The notes: generated by a model from the letters alone, not told the origin. Shown: positions 1-6,417, counted from the first letter of the stretch. The stretch: 6,903 nt of DNA from Bacteroidota bacterium (GCA_023386255.1 JAEWKB010000258.1:1-6903), one strand, 5' to 3'. Numbers and translations: made by a program.

Positions 1-602
1 TGGTAGCAGCAAGCCAGTACCGTGGCAATGGTGGCGGCGAAGGTGCGGAAGAGTTTGGCGGTGATGATGTTAACGATGTACTTAATCTTATTGATGCCTT
101 ACCTGAAATTGAAGGTGTAGATGTTACTAAGATTGGCATGTACGGGTGGAGCAGGGGAGGCATGATGACCTACCTGGCGCTGGCCCGGACAAAAAAAGTT
201 AAAGCTGTGGTAGTAGGCGGAGGATTATCTGACCTGAAAGCCAGCCTTGAACGGCCTGAAATGGAATTTGTTTATGAAGAACTTATTCCTGATTATAAGA
301 AATATAAGAATAAAGAATTAAGCAGGCGCTCAGTCATAAACTGGGTGGGCCAGTTGCCTAAAAATGTCCCTATCCTGCTGCTGCATGGCAACGCCGACTG
401 GCGCGTGAAACCGGAGCAAACCCTGAAACTGGCGCTCGAGTTTGAAAAGCATCGCATACCCTACCGCTTAATTATGTTTGAAGGCAGTGACCATGGCATC
501 AGCGAACGTAAAGATGATGTTGATGCTCAGGTCTTTGACTGGTTTAAGCGATATGTAAAAGATAACGAACCGCTTCCTGATATGAACTATCACGGAAGGT
601 AA
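1..602 (+). CDS. S9-family (prolyl oligopeptidase-like) alpha/beta hydrolase, 3' part
   Basis: This is the C-terminal 199 residues of a serine hydrolase or peptidase. The reading frame is open from base 3 to the TAA at 600-602, so the gene starts outside the window; the ATG at 138 lies inside the catalytic domain and is not the start. The visible part matches the catalytic domain of dipeptidyl/acylaminoacyl peptidases. It has a glycine-rich YRGNGGGEG segment, then the nucleophile elbow GWSRGG (Ser at 150-152), the acid in HGNADWRV (Asp at 396-398), and the final histidine in GSDHGIS (His at 492-494). All three triad members are present in the usual order and spacing, so the enzyme is probably active. 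Family members cleave short peptides or acyl-amino acids, but the substrate cannot be read from this fragment and an esterase role is possible. Any signal peptide or N-terminal beta-propeller would be outside the window. The gene ends at a palindromic terminator and converges with the next gene. Confidence 0.9.
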   Translation, partial: VAASQYRGNGGGEGAEEFGGDDVNDVLNLIDALPEIEGVDVTKIGMYGWSRGGMMTYLALARTKKVKAVVVGGGLSDLKASLERPEMEFVYEELIPDYKKYKNKELSRRSVINWVGQLPKNVPILLLHGNADWRVKPEQTLKLALEFEKHRIPYRLIMFEGSDHGISERKDDVDAQVFDWFKRYVKDNEPLPDMNYHGR

Positions 603-606
603 AACA

Positions 607-632
607 AAAGGCAGAAGATATCTTCTGCCTTT
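607..632. terminator. Bidirectional intrinsic terminator between convergent genes
   Basis: These 26 bases form a perfect palindrome centred on GATATC. The core arm is GGCAGAAGAT, flanked by AAA on the left and TTT on the right, so either strand gives a stem followed by U residues. It sits 5 nt after the stop of the hydrolase gene and immediately beside the stop of the minus-strand secreted-protein gene. It therefore most likely ends transcription of both the + strand hydrolase and the minus-strand sigma/VWA cluster. Confidence 0.8.
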
Positions 633-633
633 G

Positions 634-1020
634 TTATTGTGTTTCTTTCCAGTTATAAAAACCTATGGCATTGTCTTTAATTTCTTTCTCCCATTCGTTT
701 CCCCATTTCTCCTTCAGGTAAGTAAATACTAATGCGTTGTATTTCTCATAATAATTCATGTTGGCAGGGGCAAGGCATCCAAAATCATAATATTTTACAT
801 GGAACTTCTTCTGGAAAGCCTGTATAGCTTCATGATTGTAAGGTTTTAATCCACCGAGTGTATAAATTGTAAAGGCATTTCTCTTTAAGTCATTATCAAA
901 CTTTTTCTCGGGGGAAATTTGCCTGAAAGCCATAGCTTTCTTAGGCTCTTGCGGTGTTGGTTCCTGCGAATATCCTATGCTAATATAGAATAGTGACATT
1001 AATATCAGTATCTTTTTCAT
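634..1020 (-). CDS. Small secreted protein of unknown function
   Basis: The 128-residue product begins MKKILILMSLFYISIG, a clear Sec signal peptide with probable cleavage near residue 18 (after GYS). No cysteine lies at the cleavage site, so it is not a lipoprotein and should be periplasmic or secreted. A proline-rich stretch follows (residues 20-27), then a compact domain (about 45-125). That domain is rich in aromatic and charged residues, with the segment KYYDFGCLAP around its only cysteine (Cys82) and a tail rich in Trp, Lys and Glu. It resembles short conserved hypothetical proteins of flavobacteria; I recognise no function. The ATG start lies 15 nt downstream of the VWA gene's stop on the same strand, with AGATAAAG in front as a weak ribosome site. 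It is therefore probably the last gene of the sigma/VWA operon, ending at the palindromic terminator. Its envelope location would fit a partner of the VWA protein, but that is only context. Confidence 0.8.
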   Translation of the reverse strand: MKKILILMSLFYISIGYSQEPTPQEPKKAMAFRQISPEKKFDNDLKRNAFTIYTLGGLKPYNHEAIQAFQKKFHVKYYDFGCLAPANMNYYEKYNALVFTYLKEKWGNEWEKEIKDNAIGFYNWKETQ

Positions 1021-1035
1021 CTTTATCTGTAATTA

Positions 1036-3603
1036 TTACTTAACCATATCAACCAGCCTTACAAACTCTGCCCTGTACCCTTCAGGGTCATTTTGCAACC
1101 CTTGTATAGCGAGTTGCTTAATGGCTTCTGTTTCTTTATTCGGAATGAGTTTAGAATCTCTTAACTTAAGCCCGAACCACGCCACCGCTGCCGCAAATTT
1201 AAAATCGGCAGATGCATCTTCTGGTTTAACAGCTACATTTGGGATTACCTGTATCATTTCTTTACTTTTATCTTCATCCGGCTTTTTGTGCCTGAACTTT
1301 ATAGTAGCCAGTTCATCAGCATAATTGCCTGTGGCAGTTTGGGGTGTGCTATACTTTAGCTGTGGCACAACCGGAAAGAATTCACTTTCAACACCGGCAG
1401 GTATAACTTCATACAGCGCTGTAACGGTGTGGCCGCTACCCAGTTCACCTGCATCAATAGCATCGTTTACAAAATCCTCATCACGCAGTTTTCTGTTTTC
1501 ATACCCAATAAGGCGATAGGATTGCACGTGTTTTGGATTAAACTCAATCTGTATTTTTACATCTTTAGCAATAGCATACATTGAGCCTTTAAATTCTTTA
1601 TCCAGAAAACGTGTGGCTTCCTGCATATTGTCAATATAGGCGTAGTTGCCGTTACCTTTATCAGACAATATTTCAAGCTTTGAATCTTTATAGTTGCCCA
1701 TGCCATAACCAAGGCAGGTAAGGAACACGCCACTCTTGCGCTTCTCCTCAATCAGCGCCTGCATATCTTTATCGGTTGAGGGGCCCACATTAAAATCGCC
1801 ATCGGTAGCCAGTATCACCCTGTTATTCCCTTTTTTGATGAAGTTTTCCTGGGCAGTTTTGTAAGCCAGCTCAATCCCTTCTCCTCCCGCCGTACTGCCG
1901 CCTGCACTCAGGTTATCAAGTGCAGCAATAATCTTTTCTTTTTCTGCACCGCTTGTAGAGGGTAGTACAAGCCCTGCAGCTCCCGCATAAACCACAATGG
2001 CTATGCGGTCCTCCTTTCGCATCTGGTTCGCTAAAAGTTTCATCGACTGTTTCAGCAGCGGCAGCTTATTGTCGCTATTCATAGAGCCCGATATATCAAT
2101 AAGAAACACAAAGTTAGAGGCAGGCAAATCGGCTGACGGTATTTCTTTGCCTTTCAGGGCTATCTTCAGCAACTTGTGCTTAGGGTTCCATGGTGCGTCA
2201 CTGTACTCAGTGTTTATTGAAAAAGGTGCATCACCCTTAGGCTGAGGATACTGGTACTTAAAGAAATTGATCATCTCCTCTACGCGTACGGCATCTTTTG
2301 GTACGGTTTGCCCGTTATTCAGGAAACGCCTTACATTAGTATAAGAAGCATTATCAACATCTATAGAAAACGTTGAAAGTGGCGCCGTGGCAGGGTTTTC
2401 AAATTTGTTCTCTTCAAACGACTCGTATTCTTCGGTATCTATAGGAATAAATCGTGTAGTGGGCTTACTCTCAATAGGTGCAAACGCCATAGACTGTTGC
2501 TGTTTCCTGTCCTTTCTTTTTTCTTTTTTCGTCCGGCTGGTTTCTACTACTATAACGCCGTTGGCGCCCCTATTGCCATAAATTGAAGTTGCCCCTGCAT
2601 CTTTTAATACAGTTACAGATTTAATCTTACTTGCATGAAGTTTTTTGAAGGCATCAAAATTAGATGGTACACCATCAATAACATACAAGGGTTCAATACT
2701 TCCGTTTATAGAGCTAACGCCCCTAAGTATTACTGTTGTATTGCCGGAACCCGGCTGGCCCTGCACATTATTTATCTTACTCTCAACTGATGTTGATGTA
2801 AATATCCGGGTATTATTATCTGTCCGGGCAGCAATGGGATTCCCTTTCAATACTATATTTTCATTGCCACCATAGGCTTTCGCTGGGTCTGTTGCTACAA
2901 ACGATTGCCTGTCTGCTACTATTCCTGTAGCGCCTGGTTGACCAGCACCTGTACTAATTTTAAGCCCCGGCACCTGCCCTTGTAATGATTGTACATAAGA
3001 AGCATTAGGTTGTCCTTGGATCGTTTCAGATGTTACAGTGGCTGAAGTGTTAGTTGAGTTACCTGGAATATAAGGTTGTGTTCTTGCTTCTTCCATGTTA
3101 GAAGTATTACTGTTGGATGTAGCATTTTCACCTGTAGGGAAATAAGCAAAAGGCAATCCTATTGGTAGAGGTATCTTATTATCTTCTATCTTCTTGGATA
3201 ATTTTGCATTTTTTCGATAATAAACGGAATCTCTAACTATCGTTTTAATTGTCTTATGAGTCGCCTCCTCATTCACCACAACCTCTTCCTGCCTTACCTT
3301 TTCAGGGTCAAAAGCCTCTTTTACTTTTTGTGTATCTATGACGGTTACATTGTTTTCAGGTAATGCATTAGGGGCAACAGGCTGCCCTTCATTCCTGAAA
3401 ATAAATGTTCCCACAGTAAGGCACAGCAGCAATACCGCTGCTACAGCGGCATATTTCCAATAGATGGCACTGCGGCGCATCTTTTTCTCATCCAGTTTTT
3501 GTTCTACACGGTTCCATACCGCCTCCATGCGGTCGAAAGCCTTTGCTTCAGCTTTTTCCGAAGCGTCTTTAAAGTCTTTGTATATTTTATCTTGATTTTC
3601 CAT
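1036..3603 (-). CDS. Membrane-anchored TonB-plug/VWA (YfbK-type) fusion with anti-sigma-like N-terminus
   Basis: An 855-residue protein with this visible order. Residues 1-47 are a charged, helical cytoplasmic segment containing VWNRVEQKLDEKK, as in Bacteroidota anti-sigma proteins. Residues 48-69 are one membrane helix. Residues 70-200 are a low-complexity, Asn/Ser/Thr-rich linker. Residues 202-358 are a TonB-receptor plug of SusC/RagA type (LQGQVPGL, TVILRGVSSINGS, PLYVIDGVPS, VTVLKDAGATSIYGNRGANG). A Lys/Arg/Gln-rich hinge follows (359-370). Residues 405-495 are the YfbK N-terminal region (TFSIDVDNASY...). Residues 496-675 are a VWA domain with an intact MIDAS metal site: D503/S505/S507 in DISGS, T571 in GGSTAGG, D601 in ATDGD. 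Residues 680-855 are the YfbK C-terminal region (DUF3520). No beta-barrel follows the plug, so this is not a transporter. The predicted topology is N-in with the large part in the periplasm. Its ATG overlaps the end of the sigma gene by 17 nt, implying translational coupling, and it ends with tandem TAATAA stops. The domain calls are firm; a sensor or anti-sigma role is inferred from N-terminus and context. Confidence 0.9.
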   Translation of the reverse strand: MENQDKIYKDFKDASEKAEAKAFDRMEAVWNRVEQKLDEKKMRRSAIYWKYAAVAAVLLLCLTVGTFIFRNEGQPVAPNALPENNVTVIDTQKVKEAFDPEKVRQEEVVVNEEATHKTIKTIVRDSVYYRKNAKLSKKIEDNKIPLPIGLPFAYFPTGENATSNSNTSNMEEARTQPYIPGNSTNTSATVTSETIQGQPNASYVQSLQGQVPGLKISTGAGQPGATGIVADRQSFVATDPAKAYGGNENIVLKGNPIAARTDNNTRIFTSTSVESKINNVQGQPGSGNTTVILRGVSSINGSIEPLYVIDGVPSNFDAFKKLHASKIKSVTVLKDAGATSIYGNRGANGVIVVETSRTKKEKRKDRKQQQSMAFAPIESKPTTRFIPIDTEEYESFEENKFENPATAPLSTFSIDVDNASYTNVRRFLNNGQTVPKDAVRVEEMINFFKYQYPQPKGDAPFSINTEYSDAPWNPKHKLLKIALKGKEIPSADLPASNFVFLIDISGSMNSDNKLPLLKQSMKLLANQMRKEDRIAIVVYAGAAGLVLPSTSGAEKEKIIAALDNLSAGGSTAGGEGIELAYKTAQENFIKKGNNRVILATDGDFNVGPSTDKDMQALIEEKRKSGVFLTCLGYGMGNYKDSKLEILSDKGNGNYAYIDNMQEATRFLDKEFKGSMYAIAKDVKIQIEFNPKHVQSYRLIGYENRKLRDEDFVNDAIDAGELGSGHTVTALYEVIPAGVESEFFPVVPQLKYSTPQTATGNYADELATIKFRHKKPDEDKSKEMIQVIPNVAVKPEDASADFKFAAAVAWFGLKLRDSKLIPNKETEAIKQLAIQGLQNDPEGYRAEFVRLVDMVK

Positions 3604-4141
3604 GGCTGTTCTCGTTTTGGTAATAAACGTTGTTTACTAGTTCCTTTAGCTTAGTGCGGGAGACGTTTAATTGTGATTTCGAAGTTCCCTCGCTTATGTT
3701 CAGCATGGCGGCAATCTCTTTATGGGAGTAGCCTTCAATGGCAAAAAGATTGAATACGGTCCTGCAGCCTTCGGGCAGATACGTGAGCAGGTGCAGCAGG
3801 TCTTCCTCCTCAAGCGCGGCCGATTGCGCCTGGGCAGGTTCTGCGCTGTAACTCATGTCTTCAATGTAAATATTGAAGTTTACATTACGTTTCAGGCTCA
3901 GCAGGCACTGGTTTACAGCAATTTTTCGTGCCCAGGCCTCAAAGGCTTTGGTTTCTTTCAGTTGATTAAGCTTAGTAAAGATGGTGTAAAAGGCATCGGC
4001 CACTGCCTCTTCTATCTCTTCCTCGGCTTTCAGGTACCTTTTGCAGGTATGGTACAGCTTTGGCGCCAGTAGCTCATACACTTTCCTCTGCGAGTCGCGG
4101 TGCATTTTCCTGCATGCTGTTATGAGTTTTTCGTCTATCAC
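3587..4141 (-). CDS. ECF-type RNA polymerase sigma factor
   Basis: An alternative sigma factor that would direct core RNA polymerase to a regulon of its own. From the GTG at 4139-4141 the product is 184 residues, normal for ECF sigmas. Sigma region 2 spans about residues 10-85, with EEAVADAFYTIFTKL as the core-binding helix and AWARKIAVNQCLLSLKR as the end of the -10-recognition segment. After an acidic linker (96-113), region 4 spans about 112-172 with the helix-turn-helix GYSHKEIAAMLNISEGTSKS, which reads the -35 element. No upstream in-frame ATG exists. GTG at 4141 is chosen because AAAGAGA lies 6 nt before it and the protein then starts IDEKLITACRK, as relatives do. Other candidates are GTG at 4168 and TTG at 4180. 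The last 17 nt overlap the start of the VWA protein gene, whose N-terminus looks anti-sigma-like, so the two probably form a sigma/regulator pair. No clear promoter was recognised upstream. Confidence 0.92.
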   Translation of the reverse strand: MIDEKLITACRKMHRDSQRKVYELLAPKLYHTCKRYLKAEEEIEEAVADAFYTIFTKLNQLKETKAFEAWARKIAVNQCLLSLKRNVNFNIYIEDMSYSAEPAQAQSAALEEEDLLHLLTYLPEGCRTVFNLFAIEGYSHKEIAAMLNISEGTSKSQLNVSRTKLKELVNNVYYQNENSHGKSR

Positions 4142-4147
4142 AATTTG

Positions 4148-4154
4148 TCTCTTT
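4148..4154 (-). promoter_or_regulatory. Possible ribosome binding site of the sigma gene
   Basis: On the minus strand AAAGAGA lies 6 nt upstream of the GTG at 4141. It is a partial match to the anti-16S sequence and is the main sequence argument for that start over the GTG at 4168 and the TTG at 4180, neither of which has a purine-rich tract in front. Bacteroidota depend little on Shine-Dalgarno sequences, so the argument is modest. Confidence 0.35.
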
Positions 4155-4242
4155 GTTATATAGAGCACGAAAAAGCGCAAAAGGTTGGGAAAAGGGAGAA
4201 AATATTTTAAATTTTGAATTGCCTTTATATGAGCGAGCTATT

Positions 4243-4270
4243 CTCTCCTTTGGAGAGGGTTGGGGGTGAA
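4243..4270. repeat. REP-like intergenic hairpin element
   Basis: CTCTCC-TTT-GGAGAG forms a 6-bp stem with a 3-nt loop (4243-4257), followed by GGTTGGGGGTGAA. The arrangement of a short CTCTCC/GGAGAG hairpin followed by a GGGTTGGGGTGA-type tail is a familiar dispersed intergenic repeat in many bacterial genomes, including Bacteroidota, and resembles REP elements mobilised in trans by RAYT (IS200-like) transposases. Only one copy lies in this window, so repetition cannot be shown here. It starts just past the stop of the propeller-like gene (stop codon 4273-4275) and has no U-tract on the minus strand, so it is not a standard intrinsic terminator. Confidence 0.5.
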
Positions 4271-4272
4271 GC

Positions 4273-5109
4273 TTACTTGTTTATGGTCAGCTTATAAATA
4301 TCTGATTCTGCTTTGTCAGAATCTGTATCCTCACACAACAGGAACTCAATGGTTTTAGCTGTTTCTTTATAAACAGTTATGCCTTCAAATTTATTCTTTA
4401 TTGATATGACTTCAGTGAACTCTACTTCCATGGCTTCCGGATCAATCCTGCCTATAAGTGTTCCGGCCACTTCACCATCATGATAGGTAGAGTTTGATTT
4501 TTCAGCTGCTGCCAGGAAATATATTTTGTTTCCCACCACAACTGCATCAGTAAAGCTTGCCGGTGCTCCGTTTATAGCAGGCAGCTCAATATCATTATGC
4601 AGCATCTGTGTCTCACCTTCACGTATATTGCCAATAATTGTAAATATTGCATTCTTCCCTTTGGGTCCGTTACCGCGATTAAACAGGTACCAGGCATGGC
4701 CATCATGTACTGCAGCTTCTATATTAAAATTTTCGGTATCAATTTCTCCAAAGTCCTGCATGCCCAGGTAAAGGTCTGTAGCATCAATAGCGTTGCCCAA
4801 CTTTTTTGAAAGGATATTTACGGGAAGTATCTTGTTCCGCTTATCAGTAGAGCCCGATCCAAACAGGTACAGCTCGTCTCCATGTTTGGCAATAGCTTCA
4901 AAATCGGGTTTATCTTTTTTGGGGATGCTTTCAAGCGGGGCCATTGCCGACAGCTTCGTTTTCTCCAGCGTCTTTTCCTCCATTTTATATTCATAAAGGA
5001 TATTGCTGTTATCGGATATCATGAAAAGTGAATTATTATTGAAGAACAAGCCTGATGCAGAACCGATGCCAATGATGCGGAACAGCAGTTCCAGCTGAAA
5101 CTTTTGCAT
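4273..5109 (-). CDS. Cytoplasmic beta-propeller-like protein of unknown function
   Basis: The 278-residue product has no signal peptide and no membrane helix, so it is probably cytoplasmic. It shows five degenerate repeats of the form small-residue, hydrophobic strand, turn, hydrophobic strand: SASGLFFNNNSLFMISD (17-33), DFEAIAKHGDELYLFGSGS (69-87), NIEAAVHDGHAWYLFNRGNG (129-148), SFTDAVVVGNKIYFLAAAE (185-203) and KFEGITVYKETAKTIEFLLC (240-259). These look like successive blades of a beta-propeller, and the EAIA/EGIT strands recall the phytase-like esterase and SdiA-regulated propeller families. I do not recognise a specific family or catalytic site, so no activity is assigned. The start is an ATG at 5107-5109 without a convincing ribosome site. 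The gene is divergent from the PPK2 gene across 75 bp. It is also on the same strand as the sigma gene, about 130 bp upstream of it, with no clear terminator between, so read-through into the sigma operon is possible. Confidence 0.75.
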   Translation of the reverse strand: MQKFQLELLFRIIGIGSASGLFFNNNSLFMISDNSNILYEYKMEEKTLEKTKLSAMAPLESIPKKDKPDFEAIAKHGDELYLFGSGSTDKRNKILPVNILSKKLGNAIDATDLYLGMQDFGEIDTENFNIEAAVHDGHAWYLFNRGNGPKGKNAIFTIIGNIREGETQMLHNDIELPAINGAPASFTDAVVVGNKIYFLAAAEKSNSTYHDGEVAGTLIGRIDPEAMEVEFTEVISIKNKFEGITVYKETAKTIEFLLCEDTDSDKAESDIYKLTINK

Positions 5110-5184
5110 AATGTTATAAATTTAGAGAAAGGAGTATGTTGTATTAATTCTTACATTTATAGATAAAGATAAAGCATTTTTGCA

Positions 5185-6072
5185 ATGAGGGCTATAAACA
5201 CTGATGATTTTAAAGTTACAGGCAACTTTCTGATAGCTGCGGCACCAACACATATAGATTTGGAAGCTTCGGAAAAGAAAAAAGCGGAGGCGCTGAAGAA
5301 AGTAACTAAAAAACTTAGCAAGCTGCAGGAAAAGATGTATGCCAACAACCGCTACAGTGTGCTTATCTGCCTGCAGGGAATGGACACATCTGGCAAGGAC
5401 AGCCTTATTCGTGAGGTCTTCAGGAGGTTTAACGCACGCGGTGTAAATGTATATAGCTTTAAGTCGCCAACATCTACCGAGTTGGAGCATGATTATTTGT
5501 GGAGACATTACCTGGCACTCCCTGAAAAGGGGAAGTTTGCCGTTTTCAACAGGTCGCATTATGAAAATGTCCTGATAACAAGGGTGCATCCTGAGTTTTT
5601 ACTAAATGAAAATTTACCGGGCATTACTACAGTTGAGGAAATACCCGAAGATATATGGCAACAACGCTTTGAGCAGATAAACAATTTTGAAAAGCATATT
5701 GCACAAAATGGAATTATTATCCTGAAGTTTTTCCTGCACCTCGGCAAAGAAGAGCAGAGGCAAAGGCTGCTGCGCAGGCTGAACAAGGAAAAACATAACT
5801 GGAAATTTGCACCAAGCGACCTTGAGGAGCGTCAGTTGTGGGATAAGTACCAACAATATTATGAGGAGGCTATAAACCAAACTTCAAAGTCTCATGCCCC
5901 CTGGTTTGTAGTACCGGCAGACAATAAAGAAACTGCACGTTATATAGTTGCCAAAACCATACTTGAAGAACTGCAAAAGTATGCCGATATTAAAGAACCT
6001 GCGGTAGATGAAGAGGTTTTGGAAAATATATCCCTATATAAAAAGAAATTAACCGAAGAAAATAACTGCTAA
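5185..6072 (+). CDS. ppk2: Polyphosphate kinase 2 family (polyphosphate:nucleotide phosphotransferase)
   Basis: A 295-residue cytoplasmic P-loop enzyme transferring phosphate between inorganic polyphosphate and nucleotides (AMP, ADP or GDP, depending on class). The Walker A motif is GMDTSGKD at residues 65-72 (K71, with catalytic D67). The Walker B-like segment is FNRSHYENVLITRVHP (121-136). The lid region has RRLNKEKHNWKFAPSDLEER (197-216), followed by LWDKYQQYYEEAI. The C-terminal APWFVVPADNKETARY segment is also typical of the family. Length and all core motifs are complete, so it should be active. The motif style (GMDTSGKD, short N-terminal helical extension) suits the single-domain PPK2 group that phosphorylates AMP and/or ADP (class I or III). 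The exact class cannot be settled by eye. The start is the ATG at 5185. The final codon and stop overlap the stop of the opposite-strand gene by 4 nt. Confidence 0.93.
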   Translation: MRAINTDDFKVTGNFLIAAAPTHIDLEASEKKKAEALKKVTKKLSKLQEKMYANNRYSVLICLQGMDTSGKDSLIREVFRRFNARGVNVYSFKSPTSTELEHDYLWRHYLALPEKGKFAVFNRSHYENVLITRVHPEFLLNENLPGITTVEEIPEDIWQQRFEQINNFEKHIAQNGIIILKFFLHLGKEEQRQRLLRRLNKEKHNWKFAPSDLEERQLWDKYQQYYEEAINQTSKSHAPWFVVPADNKETARYIVAKTILEELQKYADIKEPAVDEEVLENISLYKKKLTEENNC

Positions 6073-6401
6073 CTCTCCAACAGGTCTTTAAATTCTTCCT
6101 CCGATAGGCATATACCTATGTGCTCTACCAACTCATTGTCATCTTCACTTCCGCCTATAAAATAAATGGGCACTTCTGCTGTGGTTTTGCGTTTGCGTAT
6201 TTCTGAGGCTGTCATGCGCCCGTGCGATGGCTTCACGGCATAATTAACTACAATAGCATCAGCTTTGCTCTGGCCTGTTTTTCGGTAAGCCTGTGCACCG
6301 TCAGCCAGTTCCACACCTACAACTTTGTGCGGTGATTTTTTGCAACAGTCAATAAGGGGGGTGGTGCTGTCTTTGCTCCAGTCGATTATGAATAATTGCA
6401 T
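6069..6401 (-). CDS. Small receiver-like (CheY-fold) protein lacking the phospho-acceptor
   Basis: A 110-residue cytoplasmic protein with an alternating strand/helix pattern: QLFIIDW (2-8), KVVGVEL (26-32), DAIVVNYA (48-55), PIYFIGG (78-84), then a C-terminal helix (EEEFKDLLES). The stretch D48-AIVVN53-YAVKP57-SHG61 lines up with the pD-lvllD-nmP-xxdG signature of response-regulator receivers, but the phospho-acceptor aspartate is replaced by Asn53. The conserved Thr after strand 4 is Gly, and no obvious strand-5 lysine is seen. It may be a pseudo-receiver or an unrelated Rossmann-like protein; no output domain is attached. The ATG at 6401 has a perfect TATATTTG motif a short way upstream. 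The gene ends by sharing 4 nt with the PPK2 stop, so the two transcripts run into each other. Confidence 0.7.
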   Translation of the reverse strand: MQLFIIDWSKDSTTPLIDCCKKSPHKVVGVELADGAQAYRKTGQSKADAIVVNYAVKPSHGRMTASEIRKRKTTAEVPIYFIGGSEDDNELVEHIGICLSEEEFKDLLES

Positions 6402-6417
6402 GATTGATGATTTTATA

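Noticed and set aside
138..602. Short + strand gene starting at the ATG at 138
   Set aside because: The frame is open and clearly homologous upstream to the window edge, including the glycine-rich strand before the nucleophile. The ATG is inside the catalytic domain.
1036..3603. TonB-dependent outer-membrane receptor (SusC)
   Set aside because: The plug motifs are real, but there is no outer-membrane barrel after them and no N-terminal signal peptide. Instead there is an uncleaved membrane helix at 48-69 and a VWA/YfbK C-terminal half.
3722..4072. A 116-codon + strand open frame
   Set aside because: It lies wholly antisense to the sigma gene, whose protein has clear sigma 2 and sigma 4 regions; the antisense product has no recognisable feature.
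4181..4242. Promoter for the sigma operon
   Set aside because: The AT-rich tract contains no TAnnTTTG with a correctly spaced TTG on the minus strand; TATATAAC near 4160 has no suitable upstream element.
5110..5184. Promoters in the divergent spacer (e.g. TACATTTA at 5152)
   Set aside because: The best + strand match differs from TAnnTTTG at one position and has no TTG at the right distance (nearest TTG is only 10 nt upstream). The minus strand offers only similar one-mismatch motifs. Promoters must be here, but I cannot place them.
5122..5589. A 155-codon minus-strand open frame (and another at 5614-5880)
   Set aside because: Both are antisense to the PPK2 gene with its complete motifs. 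Their Leu/Phe/Cys-rich products are typical of the reverse complement of Lys/Glu-rich coding sequence.
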